Of a stretch of DNA of 64,000 nucleotides, positions 51,222 through 59,795 are shown piece by piece. Under the pieces are notes generated by a model. The model ran no database searches. It saw only the letters and a program-made list of their open reading frames with translations, and had not been told where the DNA came from. The position numbers and the translations under genes are program-made. The stretch lies in contig NZ_JAEMXM010000004.1 in the NCBI RefSeq assembly GCF_016482785.1, forward strand, positions 186,001-250,000, in the 5' to 3' direction. How positions within the stretch are numbered: the first letter of the stretch is position 1; the number at the start of each line of letters is the position of its first letter. This DNA is from Paenibacillus alkalitolerans. Its GTDB lineage: Bacteria; Bacillota; Bacilli; Paenibacillales; YIM-B00363.

Positions 51222-51938
51222 TTATCGGGCGGCCGCCTCCCGCGACGACGGGTCGGTCAACTTGTACCCTACATTTCGAATCGTTACAATATACTCAGGA
51301 TTGCGGGCGTTCTTCTCGATTTTGTCGCGGAGATGGCTGATGTGTACATCGACGATTCGGGTATCTCCGAGGAAATGATAATCCCACACGCCGCGAAGCA
51401 ATTGTTGCCTGGATAACACTTTCCCTTGATGCTTCAGCAGAAAGAGAAGCAGGTCGAATTCTTTCGGCGTCAATTCTACAGGACGGCCTTCCAAAGTGAC
51501 TTGGCGCTGTTCGGGCTGTATTTCGATCGAACCGATCGTAAGCGGCTCATTTTCAGTCAAAGGCGGAAACGCGGCGGCGCGGCGCAATATCGCCTGAATG
51601 CGGGAAACCAGCTCCTGCGGCGAGAACGGCTTTGTCATGTAATCGTCCGCGCCGATATCAAGCCCTGCGATCTTATCGGACAAGTCGTGAAGAGCGGTCA
51701 ACATGATGATCGGCACCATGTTGCCGGAAGTCCGCAGCTGCTTGCATACTTGGAACCCGTCAACTTTGGGGAGCATGAGATCGAGGACGATAAGATCGGG
51801 GCGGAATGTATTGACGGCGTCAAATACCGCTTCCCCGTCGCTGACGCTCATCACGTTAAATCCGGACGATTTCAAATTGTATTCGATCAGCATGGAAATG
51901 GACGGTTCGTCATCGACAACCAATATTTTTTTCATCAT
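51222..51938 (-). CDS. Orphan OmpR/PhoP-type response regulator
   Basis: 238 residues. Receiver domain with KILVVDDEPS, phospho-Asp in LIVLDLMLPKVDG, TAL and YMTKPFSP; then winged helix LTPKEFDLLLFLLKHQG to IRNVGYKLTDP. The sequence is PhoP/YycF-like. No kinase gene is adjacent, so the partner lies elsewhere or is shared. ATG 51938 has GGGAGAG about 10 bases upstream. Divergent from trmL. Confidence 0.92.
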   Translation of the reverse strand: MMKKILVVDDEPSISMLIEYNLKSSGFNVMSVSDGEAVFDAVNTFRPDLIVLDLMLPKVDGFQVCKQLRTSGNMVPIIMLTALHDLSDKIAGLDIGADDYMTKPFSPQELVSRIQAILRRAAAFPPLTENEPLTIGSIEIQPEQRQVTLEGRPVELTPKEFDLLLFLLKHQGKVLSRQQLLRGVWDYHFLGDTRIVDVHISHLRDKIEKNARNPEYIVTIRNVGYKLTDPSSREAAAR

Positions 51939-52067
51939 GAACTATGATCTCTCCCCGGTCCGAATTTCGACAATTGCTCAGCATACGTCGATTATGACCG
52001 ATTCGTATCAAGCCGATATTAACGAAAAGTAAACTCCATGTTAAAACTGGTTGAGAGGTGTCTATCG

Positions 52068-52532
52068 ATGGCGTTTCATATTGTGCTCGTGGAACCGGAA
52101 ATCCCGGCAAATACGGGAAACATTTCACGGACGTGCGCGGGGACGGGCACGCATCTTCATCTAGTGCGGCCGCTTGGATTTTCAATAGATGACCGCGAGC
52201 TGAAGAGAGCCGGGCTGGATTATTGGCCGAATGTGCTGCTCCATGTGCACGATTCTTTCGAAGAGGTGTTGGAAACGTGCCGCGGAAGCAGGTTTTTCTT
52301 CGCGACGACGAAGGCGAAGCAATCGTACGCGGATTTTGAATACCGGGACGGGGATGTGTTCGTGTTCGGCAAAGAAACGGCGGGTCTTCCCGACACCATT
52401 CTGAGCCGCTTTCCGGAGCGGTTGATCCGCATTCCGATAAACGATCATATCCGGTCGCTGAACTTGTCGAATTCGGCGGCCATCGTGTTGTACGAAGCGC
52501 TGCGGCAAACTTCGTTCGTCGATTTGCATTAG
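52068..52532 (+). CDS. trmL: tRNA (cytidine/uridine-34-2'-O)-methyltransferase
   Basis: 154 residues, the size of TrmL (YibK), a SPOUT enzyme with a trefoil knot. EPEIPANTGNISRTCAGTG at the N-terminus and VFVFGKETAGLP and IRSLNLSNSAAIVLYEALRQ at the C-terminal knot bind SAM. It methylates the wobble ribose of tRNA-Leu. ATG 52068 has GAGAGGTG 9 bases upstream. Confidence 0.93.
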   Translation: MAFHIVLVEPEIPANTGNISRTCAGTGTHLHLVRPLGFSIDDRELKRAGLDYWPNVLLHVHDSFEEVLETCRGSRFFFATTKAKQSYADFEYRDGDVFVFGKETAGLPDTILSRFPERLIRIPINDHIRSLNLSNSAAIVLYEALRQTSFVDLH

Positions 52533-52574
52533 TCGTTATTTCTGTTAAAAAAAGGTTGCCCGCGAGGAGGCATT

Positions 52575-52865
52575 TTGTCGATTAATCAAGTTTCTACAAC
52601 GATCCCGCAAGCGGAATACGCCATTATCGGGGGATCCAGCAGGTTTTCGATTTCGTTTCCGGAAGACGCCGGCGATCCGGATGTGGAGATGGAAGCGACA
52701 GGGTTGACGTTCGAAACGCCCTACGGGAATAGTCCGGAATTCAAGCTGTTTCTATATCGAGGACGAAGAGTGCTGCACGTGCGGATGCACGGATGGCGTC
52801 CGAACGTCGTCACGCGCGGTGTGGCGTCGCAGCAATTGTTCTGGGTGTTAGGGCAGGCGCGATAG
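52575..52865 (+). pseudogene. Probable N-terminal fragment of an MTAP/PNP-like phosphorylase
   Basis: 96 residues. YAIIGGSSRFSISFPE followed by LTFETPYGNSPEF and VLHVRMHGW resembles the first third of methylthioadenosine/purine nucleoside phosphorylases (IGGSG.., ..ETPYG.. and ..RHG..). There is no C-terminal catalytic part before the stop at 52865. The rest is not found after the flavin-oxidase gene either. TTG 52575 has GAGGAGG 4 bases upstream. It could also be a genuine small protein; relationship is by eye. Confidence 0.45.
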
Positions 52866-52917
52866 GGCGAAACCCACCCGCCAAGAAGGTGTTCACGGAA
52901 TCTTTCAAACTTCCTTG

Positions 52918-54249
52918 TTATACGCTGGGCGGCGGAATACTTTGTTCGTAGCGGAATAGATTCTCGGGGTCGTACATTTGTTTGACCTTTTTCAGCCTGG
53001 AGAAGTTTTCTCCGAAGTATGCGGCAGGCCAATCAGGGATCATGGAGTCGCAGTAGTCGCGAAATGCGCCGCAAGTATAGGGGAGCATAGATTTACGGAA
53101 TTGCCGGATCCATTGGATGTTTTTATCGGCTTCCGTGTCCTGATTCCAATACGATTGGTATTGAAGCACGAACAAGGCTTTGCGATGAACGAATGCCGTT
53201 GCGTCGGGGGGTACCTGGCTGATCGAACCGCCATAGGCATCAAAAGCGACCATATTACTTGGGCCGGGGGCGGTTTGCAAGTTATGGATCAATACGTCAA
53301 GTGCCGCATCCGGGAAAGGTTCGTAAGCATAGGCGGAAGAATTTTTAAATATCTCTTGCTTTACTGGTCGTCCTGCAAACATGCGGGCTGCTTCAATCCA
53401 AGTGGTAGAGTAGAAATCAGCGGTCTTGGGCCGAGTGACCTTTTGCAATGGGCGCATAATCTCTTTCAGCTCTTGTTCCGAGCCGACAAATACGCCGTTG
53501 GAACGGAGATCGCCCTGGTTCTGCGCAGGAAGCAATAACAGGGATGTCAGACGAGCATCGGCATGGGGAGCCCACGTCTGCCAATAACGAACTACTTTTT
53601 CGAGGTCGACAAAGTCCCATGTCATTCTGTACCGAGCGACATTCTCGATCGGATGCACACGAAAGGTAAAGGATGTAACCACGCCAAAGCTTCCGTCTCC
53701 CCCGCCACGGCAAGCCCAAAACAGGTTTCTGTGCTGGCAATCATTGGCACGGATAATCTTGCCTTGCGCTGTAACCATTTCCACCTCGAGTACGCTATCG
53801 CACGTCATTCCCAAAAGCCTGGACAATAACCCGTATCCTCCTCCGAGGGTTAATCCGGTTACACCGACCGTTCGACCGGTCCCGCCCGGGATGGCCACTC
53901 TTTTATTCCAAAGGGCTTCGTACAAAGGCAGCAATCGGAACCCCGCGCCGATCCGTGCCGTGCCGCGCTCTTTATTGATTTGCAGTTGCAACAGCTCGCT
54001 GACATCAATGATGAGACCGCCGTCGACGAGGGAGTATGCTTCATAGCTATGCCCGCCGGCGCGCACCCGGAACGGAAGCTGCTGCTTACGTGCCCATAGG
54101 ATCGCGTTGACAACGTCCTGTACGATCTGACAGTAAACGATCACTTCGGGGAATTTGTTAAAGCGCCCGTTGAAATTGCGTCTTGCTTCGTCATAGCCTG
54201 GAGAGCTTTGCACGATCACTCGCCCGGTTAATCCTCTCGTGTCTAACAT
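52918..54249 (-). CDS. FAD-dependent oxidase, BBE (berberine-bridge-like) family
   Basis: 443 residues. FAD-binding PCMH domain with the covalent-flavin His in FRVRAGGHSYEAYS (about residue 67) and GRTVGVTGLTLGGGYGLLSR. The BBE C-terminal motif is MYDPENLFRYEQSIPP. The Cys that makes a second flavin bond in bicovalent members is not present in the TVGVTG loop, so a single His link is predicted. Substrates in the family are sugars or alkaloid/polyketide-like alcohols; none can be inferred here. The codon style is less GC-rich than its neighbours, and it abuts a truncated gene, as a transferred gene might. Confidence 0.88.
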   Translation of the reverse strand: MLDTRGLTGRVIVQSSPGYDEARRNFNGRFNKFPEVIVYCQIVQDVVNAILWARKQQLPFRVRAGGHSYEAYSLVDGGLIIDVSELLQLQINKERGTARIGAGFRLLPLYEALWNKRVAIPGGTGRTVGVTGLTLGGGYGLLSRLLGMTCDSVLEVEMVTAQGKIIRANDCQHRNLFWACRGGGDGSFGVVTSFTFRVHPIENVARYRMTWDFVDLEKVVRYWQTWAPHADARLTSLLLLPAQNQGDLRSNGVFVGSEQELKEIMRPLQKVTRPKTADFYSTTWIEAARMFAGRPVKQEIFKNSSAYAYEPFPDAALDVLIHNLQTAPGPSNMVAFDAYGGSISQVPPDATAFVHRKALFVLQYQSYWNQDTEADKNIQWIRQFRKSMLPYTCGAFRDYCDSMIPDWPAAYFGENFSRLKKVKQMYDPENLFRYEQSIPPPSV

Positions 54250-54273
54250 CAGACGACGCCTCCTTAAACATGT

Positions 54274-54312
54274 AAGCCGAGAATAACCGGAATTTCTCCG
54301 GTTAGAAGGCTT
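54274..54312 (-). repeat. Solitary copy of the 52-bp hairpin repeat
   Basis: On the minus strand GCCTTCTAACCGGAGAAA followed by TTCCGGTTA matches the core and left flank of the array at 44.7-45.8 kb with three differences. It lies about 25 bases upstream of the FAD-oxidase start codon, 8.5 kb from the array. Confidence 0.7.
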
Positions 54313-54386
54313 GGAGGCACGAATTACTTGGAAGTTTTTTGCCTTCTAACCTCATTATATTACTAATCGCCGCTCCATTATGGCAC

Positions 54387-54427
54387 AAAAAAGCATCGCT
54401 TCCGCCGGATTCAGGCATGAAGCGATG
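54387..54427 (-). terminator. Terminator of the small membrane gene
   Basis: AAGCATCGCTTC and GAAGCGATGCTT form a perfect 12-bp stem; TTTTTT follows on the minus strand. Confidence 0.8.
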
Positions 54428-54452
54428 CTTGAGGTTTTTACCGTTTACGTGT

Positions 54453-54554
54453 TTACAAACCTTTCGTCTTGTCGTCGTTGTATGACGAAGTGAAGATGAC
54501 GCTTAGAAACAATACGATTACGACCATAACGATCCAAAACGCGCTGCTGAACAA
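54453..54554 (-). CDS. Small single-span membrane protein (33 aa)
   Basis: A 33-codon frame: LFSSAFWIVMVVIVLFLSVI then a polar tail ending NDDKTKGL. TTG 54554 is 8 bases after AAAGGGG, and a strong terminator follows 26 bases after the stop. The hydrophobic span covers almost the whole N-terminal two thirds. No family recognised. Its own site and terminator make it more convincing than a chance frame. Confidence 0.6.
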   Translation of the reverse strand: MFSSAFWIVMVVIVLFLSVIFTSSYNDDKTKGL

Positions 54555-54725
54555 AAGTAAAACCCCTTTCGATCCGTTCGTCCATAAGTAAGTATACCCA
54601 AATTATACCCGACCTACAGTGAAAAAGAAATGTATAAGTCGTGAACAAAAAATGCCTTTACAAAGTCCTCGCTCAACCTTATAATTCCTATATAATTACT
54701 TGGAATTAGCGGGGAGCCATTCAGA

Positions 54726-55490
54726 ATGGACATTTCAATTGCCCTCATCGGCCTGGCCGTCGGATTTCTCGTAGGGTTGACGGGCGTCGGCGGCGCGGCG
54801 CTGTTAACGCCGATTCTCATCCTTATCGGAATTCCTCCGACATTAGCGGTAGGTACGGACTTATTTTATAATTCAATAACGAAATTGTTCGGAACGTTTC
54901 AACATTGGCGCCAGAAGACGGTGAACTGGAAGCTGGTAGGTTACCTGGCTGCGGGAAGCATCCCCGGCGCGGCGGCAGCCGTCGGGCTGTTGAAGCTGTT
55001 CGAGGTGTTTTTACACTCGCAGGAACACCTTATTCGAACGGCGCTCGGCATTATGCTTGTCGTCGTTGCTGCGTCCATTCTCGTGCGGCAATTCGTGTTG
55101 AAGGGTGCGGCGGAAAATAAATGGCAGAAAAAGACGATCGAGGAGAAACGCTGGATGACGATCGGCATCGGAGTCGTGCTTGGCTTCGTCGTCGGGCTGA
55201 CGTCGATCGGATCGGGCTCGCTGTTCGCCATCGCATTGATCTTCTTGTTCCGCCTCTCATCTTCCGAAGTGGTGGGTACCGACATTGCGCACGCTTTCTT
55301 CCTTGTAAGTGTGGCCGGCCTTCTCCACGCGGGCCTTGGCAACGTGAATTACGGTCTCGCCTTCAACCTGCTTGCAGGTTCGATTCCCGGCGTTCTTGCG
55401 GGGAGCGGATTGAGCGCGAAAATCCCGTCTCGCCCATTGCGGGCCGTAATGGCGGCATTAATCTTGATCAGCGGCATCAAGCTTATATAA
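54726..55490 (+). CDS. TSUP (TauE/SafE) family permease
   Basis: 254 residues with about eight membrane segments in two repeats. Each repeat has the family motif: GLTGVGGAALLTPIL near the start and GLTSIGSGSLFAIAL in the middle, with PPTLAVGTDLFYNS and SSEVVGTDIAHAF. Members export or import sulfite, taurine-derived sulfonates or similar anions. GGGGAG precedes the ATG. The flavoprotein gene follows, after a terminator. Confidence 0.9.
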   Translation: MDISIALIGLAVGFLVGLTGVGGAALLTPILILIGIPPTLAVGTDLFYNSITKLFGTFQHWRQKTVNWKLVGYLAAGSIPGAAAAVGLLKLFEVFLHSQEHLIRTALGIMLVVVAASILVRQFVLKGAAENKWQKKTIEEKRWMTIGIGVVLGFVVGLTSIGSGSLFAIALIFLFRLSSSEVVGTDIAHAFFLVSVAGLLHAGLGNVNYGLAFNLLAGSIPGVLAGSGLSAKIPSRPLRAVMAALILISGIKLI

Positions 55491-55504
55491 TTCGAAACGT
55501 TCAT

Positions 55505-55537
55505 GGACACTCTAACCGAAATAGGGGGTGTCCTTTT
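55505..55537 (+). terminator. Terminator overlapping the next gene's ribosome site
   Basis: GGACACTC pairs with GGGTGTCC (one G-U), followed by six T. The 3' arm AGGGGGTG is the ribosome site and the T-run supplies the TTG start of the flavoprotein gene. Confidence 0.7.
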
Positions 55538-56461
55538 TTGTACGATTGCATCATTGTAGGCGGCGGCATCGCCGGTCTGCAAGCCGCCATTCAACTGGGC
55601 AGGTACGGACGGAGAATCCTTGTCGTCGATCGGGGCGACGGCCGGTCAACGTTGTGCAGAAGCTATCATAACGTGCTCGGATATCCGGATGGCGTGAGCG
55701 GCGAAACGCTGCGGCGCATCGGACGAGAGCAAGCTGCTAAATACGGAGCGGAGTTCGCCGAAGCCGACGCGACAGGCGCCGCTAAAAGCGAGGACGGCGC
55801 ATTCCGTTTGCAATGCAGGCCGGATTCCGTTTACCTGGGAAAAACTTTGCTGTTGGCCACCGGCGTTATGGACCGGATTCCGGACATGCCGGGGCTGCGC
55901 TCGTGTCTCGGTTTAACGGCATATATTTGCCCGGATTGCGACGGGTACGAGATCAAGGACAAACACACGCTCGTTCTAGGATCGGGAAATACCGGAGCGA
56001 GAATGGCGCTTGCACTCAAGTACTATACGCCTCATCTTATTTATGTGAATCACGAGCAAAAGCCGGTGGATGCCGCTATTGCCGAAAGACTTCGCAATGC
56101 AGGGATAACGATTACGGTGGAACCGGTTCGCGAAGTGTTCCACGAAGGCGCCGCCGAGGAAGGAAGCTTCGCCGGAGTAATACTTGCGAACGGAAAGAAG
56201 CTTGAGGCGGACAGAGCGTTCATCGCTTTCGGCGGCAATGAAGTAAGGTCGGATTTGGCATCGCAGCTCGGAGCGGAACGAATGGAAAATCTGCATATCA
56301 TTACCGACCCTCGATCCAAGATGACAAGCGTACCGGGCGTTTGGGCCGCCGGCGACGTCGCCGTGCATTCGGAGCAGCTGACCATCGCGATGGGCGAGGG
56401 GCAGCAAGCGGCGATCTGGATTCACAAATGGCTTCTTCGACAACGCAAGCGGGAAGAATAA
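55538..56461 (+). CDS. Thioredoxin-reductase-like FAD/NAD(P) oxidoreductase
   Basis: 307 residues. FAD motif CIIVGGGIAGLQAA at the N-terminus, redox pair in YICPDCDGYEI (C-x2-C, about 130), NAD(P) motif VLGSGNTGARMAL and the C-terminal GVWAAGDVA. It resembles TrxB but with CPDC rather than CATC and a different N-terminus (YHNVLGYPDGVSG), as in gliotoxin-/GliT-like and TrxR-like oxidoreductases. The electron acceptor is unknown. TTG 55538 is the start, with AGGGGGTG 8 bases upstream inside the preceding terminator. Confidence 0.85.
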   Translation: MYDCIIVGGGIAGLQAAIQLGRYGRRILVVDRGDGRSTLCRSYHNVLGYPDGVSGETLRRIGREQAAKYGAEFAEADATGAAKSEDGAFRLQCRPDSVYLGKTLLLATGVMDRIPDMPGLRSCLGLTAYICPDCDGYEIKDKHTLVLGSGNTGARMALALKYYTPHLIYVNHEQKPVDAAIAERLRNAGITITVEPVREVFHEGAAEEGSFAGVILANGKKLEADRAFIAFGGNEVRSDLASQLGAERMENLHIITDPRSKMTSVPGVWAAGDVAVHSEQLTIAMGEGQQAAIWIHKWLLRQRKREE

Positions 56462-56518
56462 CGGGTATGCAAACGACAAATCCTACTTGGGTATAAACTA
56501 GAGAAGGAGAAATCATTC

Positions 56519-56692
56519 ATGGAGAATAAAAACGGAATCACCGACACGCCATCCGGACGAACGAACGATAATATGACGGACCGGGTCATCGAAGAAATAA
56601 GCGGAGGCCAGGTGCACGAAGCGAATGTTGGAACCGGCGAGCCGCAGCACAAGAAAGAGAACGCCGATCGGCAAACCGAAGGAACGTGTTAG
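56519..56692 (+). CDS. Small hydrophilic protein (57 aa)
   Basis: 57 residues, very polar (MENKNGITDTPSGRTNDNMT at the start, ending RQTEGTC) with no membrane segment. GAGAAGGAG lies 9 bases before the ATG and it follows the flavoprotein gene after 57 bases. It is convergent with the DUF2161-like gene. Function unknown. Confidence 0.5.
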   Translation: MENKNGITDTPSGRTNDNMTDRVIEEISGGQVHEANVGTGEPQHKKENADRQTEGTC

Positions 56693-56702
56693 CGGCCTGG
56701 CG

Positions 56703-57479
56703 TTAATCGTGCAGGCGGTTGTTTGACCTGTAGCCGGCAACGACTTCGGCAAATTCGTCAAGCGCCGCTTCTCCCCCGGGCGTAAGCTCGTACACGCCGC
56801 GGGAAACCCGCCGGAACCACCCGTATACGTTGTTCTGCAGTATCGAAGCGATTTTCTCGCTGCCGGTCAATTCCCTTAAGCGGCGCGGAGAGAGAGGGCC
56901 GTGCGCGCGAAGAGCATCCGCACACCTCAGCGCCTTCTCGCGATATGCGGTGACGAGCTTGCGGCGTGTCCCTCCGCCCGGATTGTAGTCGCCGCTGCGC
57001 TCCCTGAACTCGGTCAACAGCTTGACCGTACGGGCGCCGGGCGATTTCGCGGCGGCCGCTCTTGGCGGCCTGTCCCCCGGTTCGCAGTGCACTTCGACGA
57101 GCGCCGGCTTCCGCTTATACAGCTTGACGGTGATCAATCCGACCCCGATCATTAGACATAAGCGCCGCACCTCGCCAAGCGCAAATCCGCCGCGCCCCGA
57201 CGTCCGTTCCGCGGCAATGAACACGTTCGGAGTCGACTGCAGCCGTTGTACGGCCTGCAGCACCAAGGACAAGTTGAACCTCCGCTTAAGCTCAACAACC
57301 ACAGGCCACTCCTCGCCGTCGCGCACCGCAACCACATCGCAGCCGCGAACCTCGCCACGTACCGTGTAGCCTTGATCCTGCAGCCATGTCTTAATAGGAA
57401 CGTATAAATCCGTCTCCGCTTTCACCCGTTCCGATTCCTTCGAATAACCCGCCATTTCCGCTTTTTTTCGTTTCCCCAA
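56703..57479 (-). CDS. DUF2161-like PD-(D/E)XK nuclease-fold protein
   Basis: 258 residues. The N-terminal half contains GCDVVAVRDGEEWPVVVELK, a D..(15)..ExK pattern of the PD-(D/E)XK fold. The C-terminal half has a winged-helix-like segment (LSPRRLRELTG, then GWFRRVSRGVYELT). Family members are uncharacterised. TTG 57479 has GGGAG 11 bases upstream; ATG 57455 (MAGYSKESER) is an alternative with a weak site. Its upstream region holds a palindromic repeat cluster and a consensus -10. Confidence 0.75.
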   Translation of the reverse strand: MGKRKKAEMAGYSKESERVKAETDLYVPIKTWLQDQGYTVRGEVRGCDVVAVRDGEEWPVVVELKRRFNLSLVLQAVQRLQSTPNVFIAAERTSGRGGFALGEVRRLCLMIGVGLITVKLYKRKPALVEVHCEPGDRPPRAAAAKSPGARTVKLLTEFRERSGDYNPGGGTRRKLVTAYREKALRCADALRAHGPLSPRRLRELTGSEKIASILQNNVYGWFRRVSRGVYELTPGGEAALDEFAEVVAGYRSNNRLHD

Positions 57480-57518
57480 TGCCGTGACGCTCCCGACTTC
57501 ATTTTCACACTACCCCGT

Positions 57519-57546
57519 ATTATAACATTGAAATTTATGATGTTTC
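57519..57546 (-). promoter_or_regulatory. Conserved 28-nt promoter-overlapping element, copy 2
   Basis: On the minus strand GAAAC, eight less conserved bases, then the invariant AATTTCAATGTTATAAT, ending in a -10 about 40 bases from the DUF2161-like start. The same block lies at 26945-26972 and 63589-63616. Confidence 0.7.
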
Positions 57547-57757
57547 TTGCAGAACTCGAAAATTTCAATGTTTCAACCAAACCTCCCTCTAATCGCGGTC
57601 TGGCTTCCTTGAATTTCTTCGATGGAGGTTTGGTTATAACATCAGGAAGCACAAGAAATAATTCTTATTTCTTGCTTACTGATGTTTCAAGGAAACCTTC
57701 CTCTAATTGCGGTCTGGCTTCTTTGAAGTTACTTCGATGGAGGTTTGGTTATAACAT
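57519..57757. repeat. Palindromic repeat/spacer cluster
   Basis: Two long repeats (57568-57642, 75 bp; 57682-57757, 76 bp) share GCGGTCTGGCTTC, CTTCGATGGAGGTTTGG and the end TTATAACAT. The first is itself a hairpin (AACCAAACCTCC with GGAGGTTTGGTT). Each is preceded by a 39-bp spacer (57529-57567 and 57643-57681). The two spacers differ in sequence but are both palindromic (TGAAATTT..AAATTTCA; AAGAAATA..TATTTCTT). ATGTT/AACAT marks every junction. No Cas gene or transposase is present. The gap from 57758 to 57886 holds only the prkA promoter region. Confidence 0.8.
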
Positions 57758-57796
57758 GTCCGCCGAAATTATCGGGAAACTAATCCATCCCAGACG

Positions 57797-57804
57797 CATA
57801 CACT
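57797..57804 (+). promoter_or_regulatory. Sigma-E-type -10 upstream of prkA
   Basis: CATACACT matches the sigma-E -10 consensus CATACANT; the -35 region (GAAACTA, about 57776) is a poor match. prkA of B. subtilis is known to be sigma-E-dependent. Confidence 0.4.
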
Positions 57805-57886
57805 TAAATACAATACCAATTGGTGAGATAACCTTCCATTAACAAGGCAGGCAGTCGCCACAAGCAATCGAGGGAGGGGTTATTCC

Positions 57887-59782
57887 GTGGACATTTTAAA
57901 GCGCATTGCAGAGCATCGCACAGAAGAGGAACGTCTTGCATGGTCGGGTACGTTCGCCGATTATCTTGAACTGCTGCGAGAAAAACCGCACCTGGCGATG
58001 ACGGCCCATGCCCGGGTCTACGAAATGATCAAGCACGCTGGAATTCATGAGGAAAACGGCCAAAAAAGATATATGTTTTTCGAAACCGAAATATACGGTT
58101 TGGAACGCGCGCTGGAAAAGTTGGTGGAAGAATATTTCCATTCGGCGGCGCGGCGTTTGGATGTGAGAAAACGTATACTTCTTCTTATGGGGCCGGTTTC
58201 CGGAGGTAAGTCGACGATCGTTACGTTGTTGAAGCGCGGCTTGGAGAAATTTTCGCGAACCGATATGGGCGCCGTGTATGCGATTCAAGGTTGTCCGATG
58301 CACGAGGATCCGCTTCACCTCGTTCCGTTGGAGCTTCGGCCGGAAGTGGAGCAGCAGTTCGGAATCAAGATCGAAGGAAACTTATGTCCTTCTTGCAGCA
58401 TGCGGCTGAAGACGGAATTCGGGGGACGCGTCGAGGATTTTCCCGTAGAGCGTGTGCTCATCTCAGAAGATCAGCGCGTCGGCATCGGCACGTTCTCGCC
58501 TTCCGATCCGAAATCGCAAGACATCGCAGATTTGACCGGCAGTATCGACTTCTCGACCATTACCGAGTACGGTTCCGAATCCGATCCCCGCGCATACCGC
58601 TTCGACGGGGAACTGAACAAAGCGAACCGCGGCATCATGGAGTTTCAAGAGATGCTCAAGTGCGACGAGAAGTTCCTGTGGAACTTGCTCTCGCTCACGC
58701 AAGAAGGCAATTTCAAGGCGGGGCGGTTTGCGCTTATTTCCGCGGACGAACTGATCGTCGCGCACACGAACGAAGCGGAGTACAAATCGTTCATCGCCAA
58801 CAAGAAAAATGAAGCGCTGCAATCCCGCATGATCGTCATGCCGATTCCATATAATTTGCGAATGAGCGACGAAGAAAAAATTTACGCCAAGCTCATCCGC
58901 CAATCCGATATGAGCCACGTCCATGTCGCGCCCCACGCGCTGCGCGCGGCAGCCATCTTCTCGGTGCTCACCCGGCTGAAGGAATCGAAGAAACAGGGTA
59001 TGGACCTTATCAAAAAGATGCGCATGTACGACGGGGAATCCATTGAAGGGTTCAAGCCGGCCGACGTGAAAGAGATGCAAAACGAGTTCACGGATGAAGG
59101 AATGAGCGGAGTCGATCCGCGATATGTCATTAACCGGATTTCTTCCGCGCTCATCCGTCAAGATTTGCCGTGCATCAACGCGCTGGATGTGCTGAGGGCG
59201 ATCAAGGACGGTCTCGATCAGCACGCGTCCATTACGAAAGAGGAACGGGAGCGAAACTTGAACTTCATTTCGCTTGCGCGTAAAGAATACGACGAGATGG
59301 CGAAGAAGGAAATCCAGAAAGCGTTCGTTTATTCATTCGAGGAATCGGCTCGCACACTGTTTGAAAATTATCTCGACAACGTCGAGGCTTACTGCAACTG
59401 GAACAAGATCAAAGATCCGCTCACCGGCGAGGAGATGGATCCGGACGAACGGCTGATGCGTTCCATCGAGGAGCAAATCGGCATTTCCGACAACGCGAAG
59501 AAAGCGTTCCGGGAAGAAATATTGATTCGCATGTCCTCTTACGCGCGGAAGGGGAAAACGTTCGAGTACGCCACGCACGACCGGCTTCGCGAAGCGATCG
59601 AGAAGAAGCTGTTCGCGGATTTGAAGGACGTCGTGAAGATCACTACTTCAACGAAGACGCCGGACGAAACGCAGCTGAAGAGAATTAACGAAGTAAGCAA
59701 AAGGTTGATCGACGAACACGGCTATTGCCCGGTATGCGCCAATGAGCTGCTCCGGTATGTCGGCAGCCTGCTGAACCGGTAG
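57887..59782 (+). CDS. prkA: PrkA serine protein kinase / AAA protease-like protein
   Basis: 631 residues, normal length. PrkA AAA domain with the P-loop LLMGPVSGGKSTIV (about residue 103) and the acidic NKANRGIMEFQEMLK, then a C-terminal kinase-like domain. CPMHEDPLHLVP, CPSCSMRL and the final CPVCANELLRYV are conserved. It is expressed in the sporulating mother cell in Bacillus and promotes sporulation; recent work on homologues also suggests a Lon-like protease activity. No yhbH or spoVR gene follows. Confidence 0.95.
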   Translation: MDILKRIAEHRTEEERLAWSGTFADYLELLREKPHLAMTAHARVYEMIKHAGIHEENGQKRYMFFETEIYGLERALEKLVEEYFHSAARRLDVRKRILLLMGPVSGGKSTIVTLLKRGLEKFSRTDMGAVYAIQGCPMHEDPLHLVPLELRPEVEQQFGIKIEGNLCPSCSMRLKTEFGGRVEDFPVERVLISEDQRVGIGTFSPSDPKSQDIADLTGSIDFSTITEYGSESDPRAYRFDGELNKANRGIMEFQEMLKCDEKFLWNLLSLTQEGNFKAGRFALISADELIVAHTNEAEYKSFIANKKNEALQSRMIVMPIPYNLRMSDEEKIYAKLIRQSDMSHVHVAPHALRAAAIFSVLTRLKESKKQGMDLIKKMRMYDGESIEGFKPADVKEMQNEFTDEGMSGVDPRYVINRISSALIRQDLPCINALDVLRAIKDGLDQHASITKEERERNLNFISLARKEYDEMAKKEIQKAFVYSFEESARTLFENYLDNVEAYCNWNKIKDPLTGEEMDPDERLMRSIEEQIGISDNAKKAFREEILIRMSSYARKGKTFEYATHDRLREAIEKKLFADLKDVVKITTSTKTPDETQLKRINEVSKRLIDEHGYCPVCANELLRYVGSLLNR

Positions 59783-59795
59783 CCGCCGCTTGAAA

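Noticed and set aside
57519-57757. CRISPR array or retron non-coding RNA
   Set aside because: Only two repeats, spacers are palindromic rather than foreign-like, and no cas gene or reverse transcriptase lies nearby.
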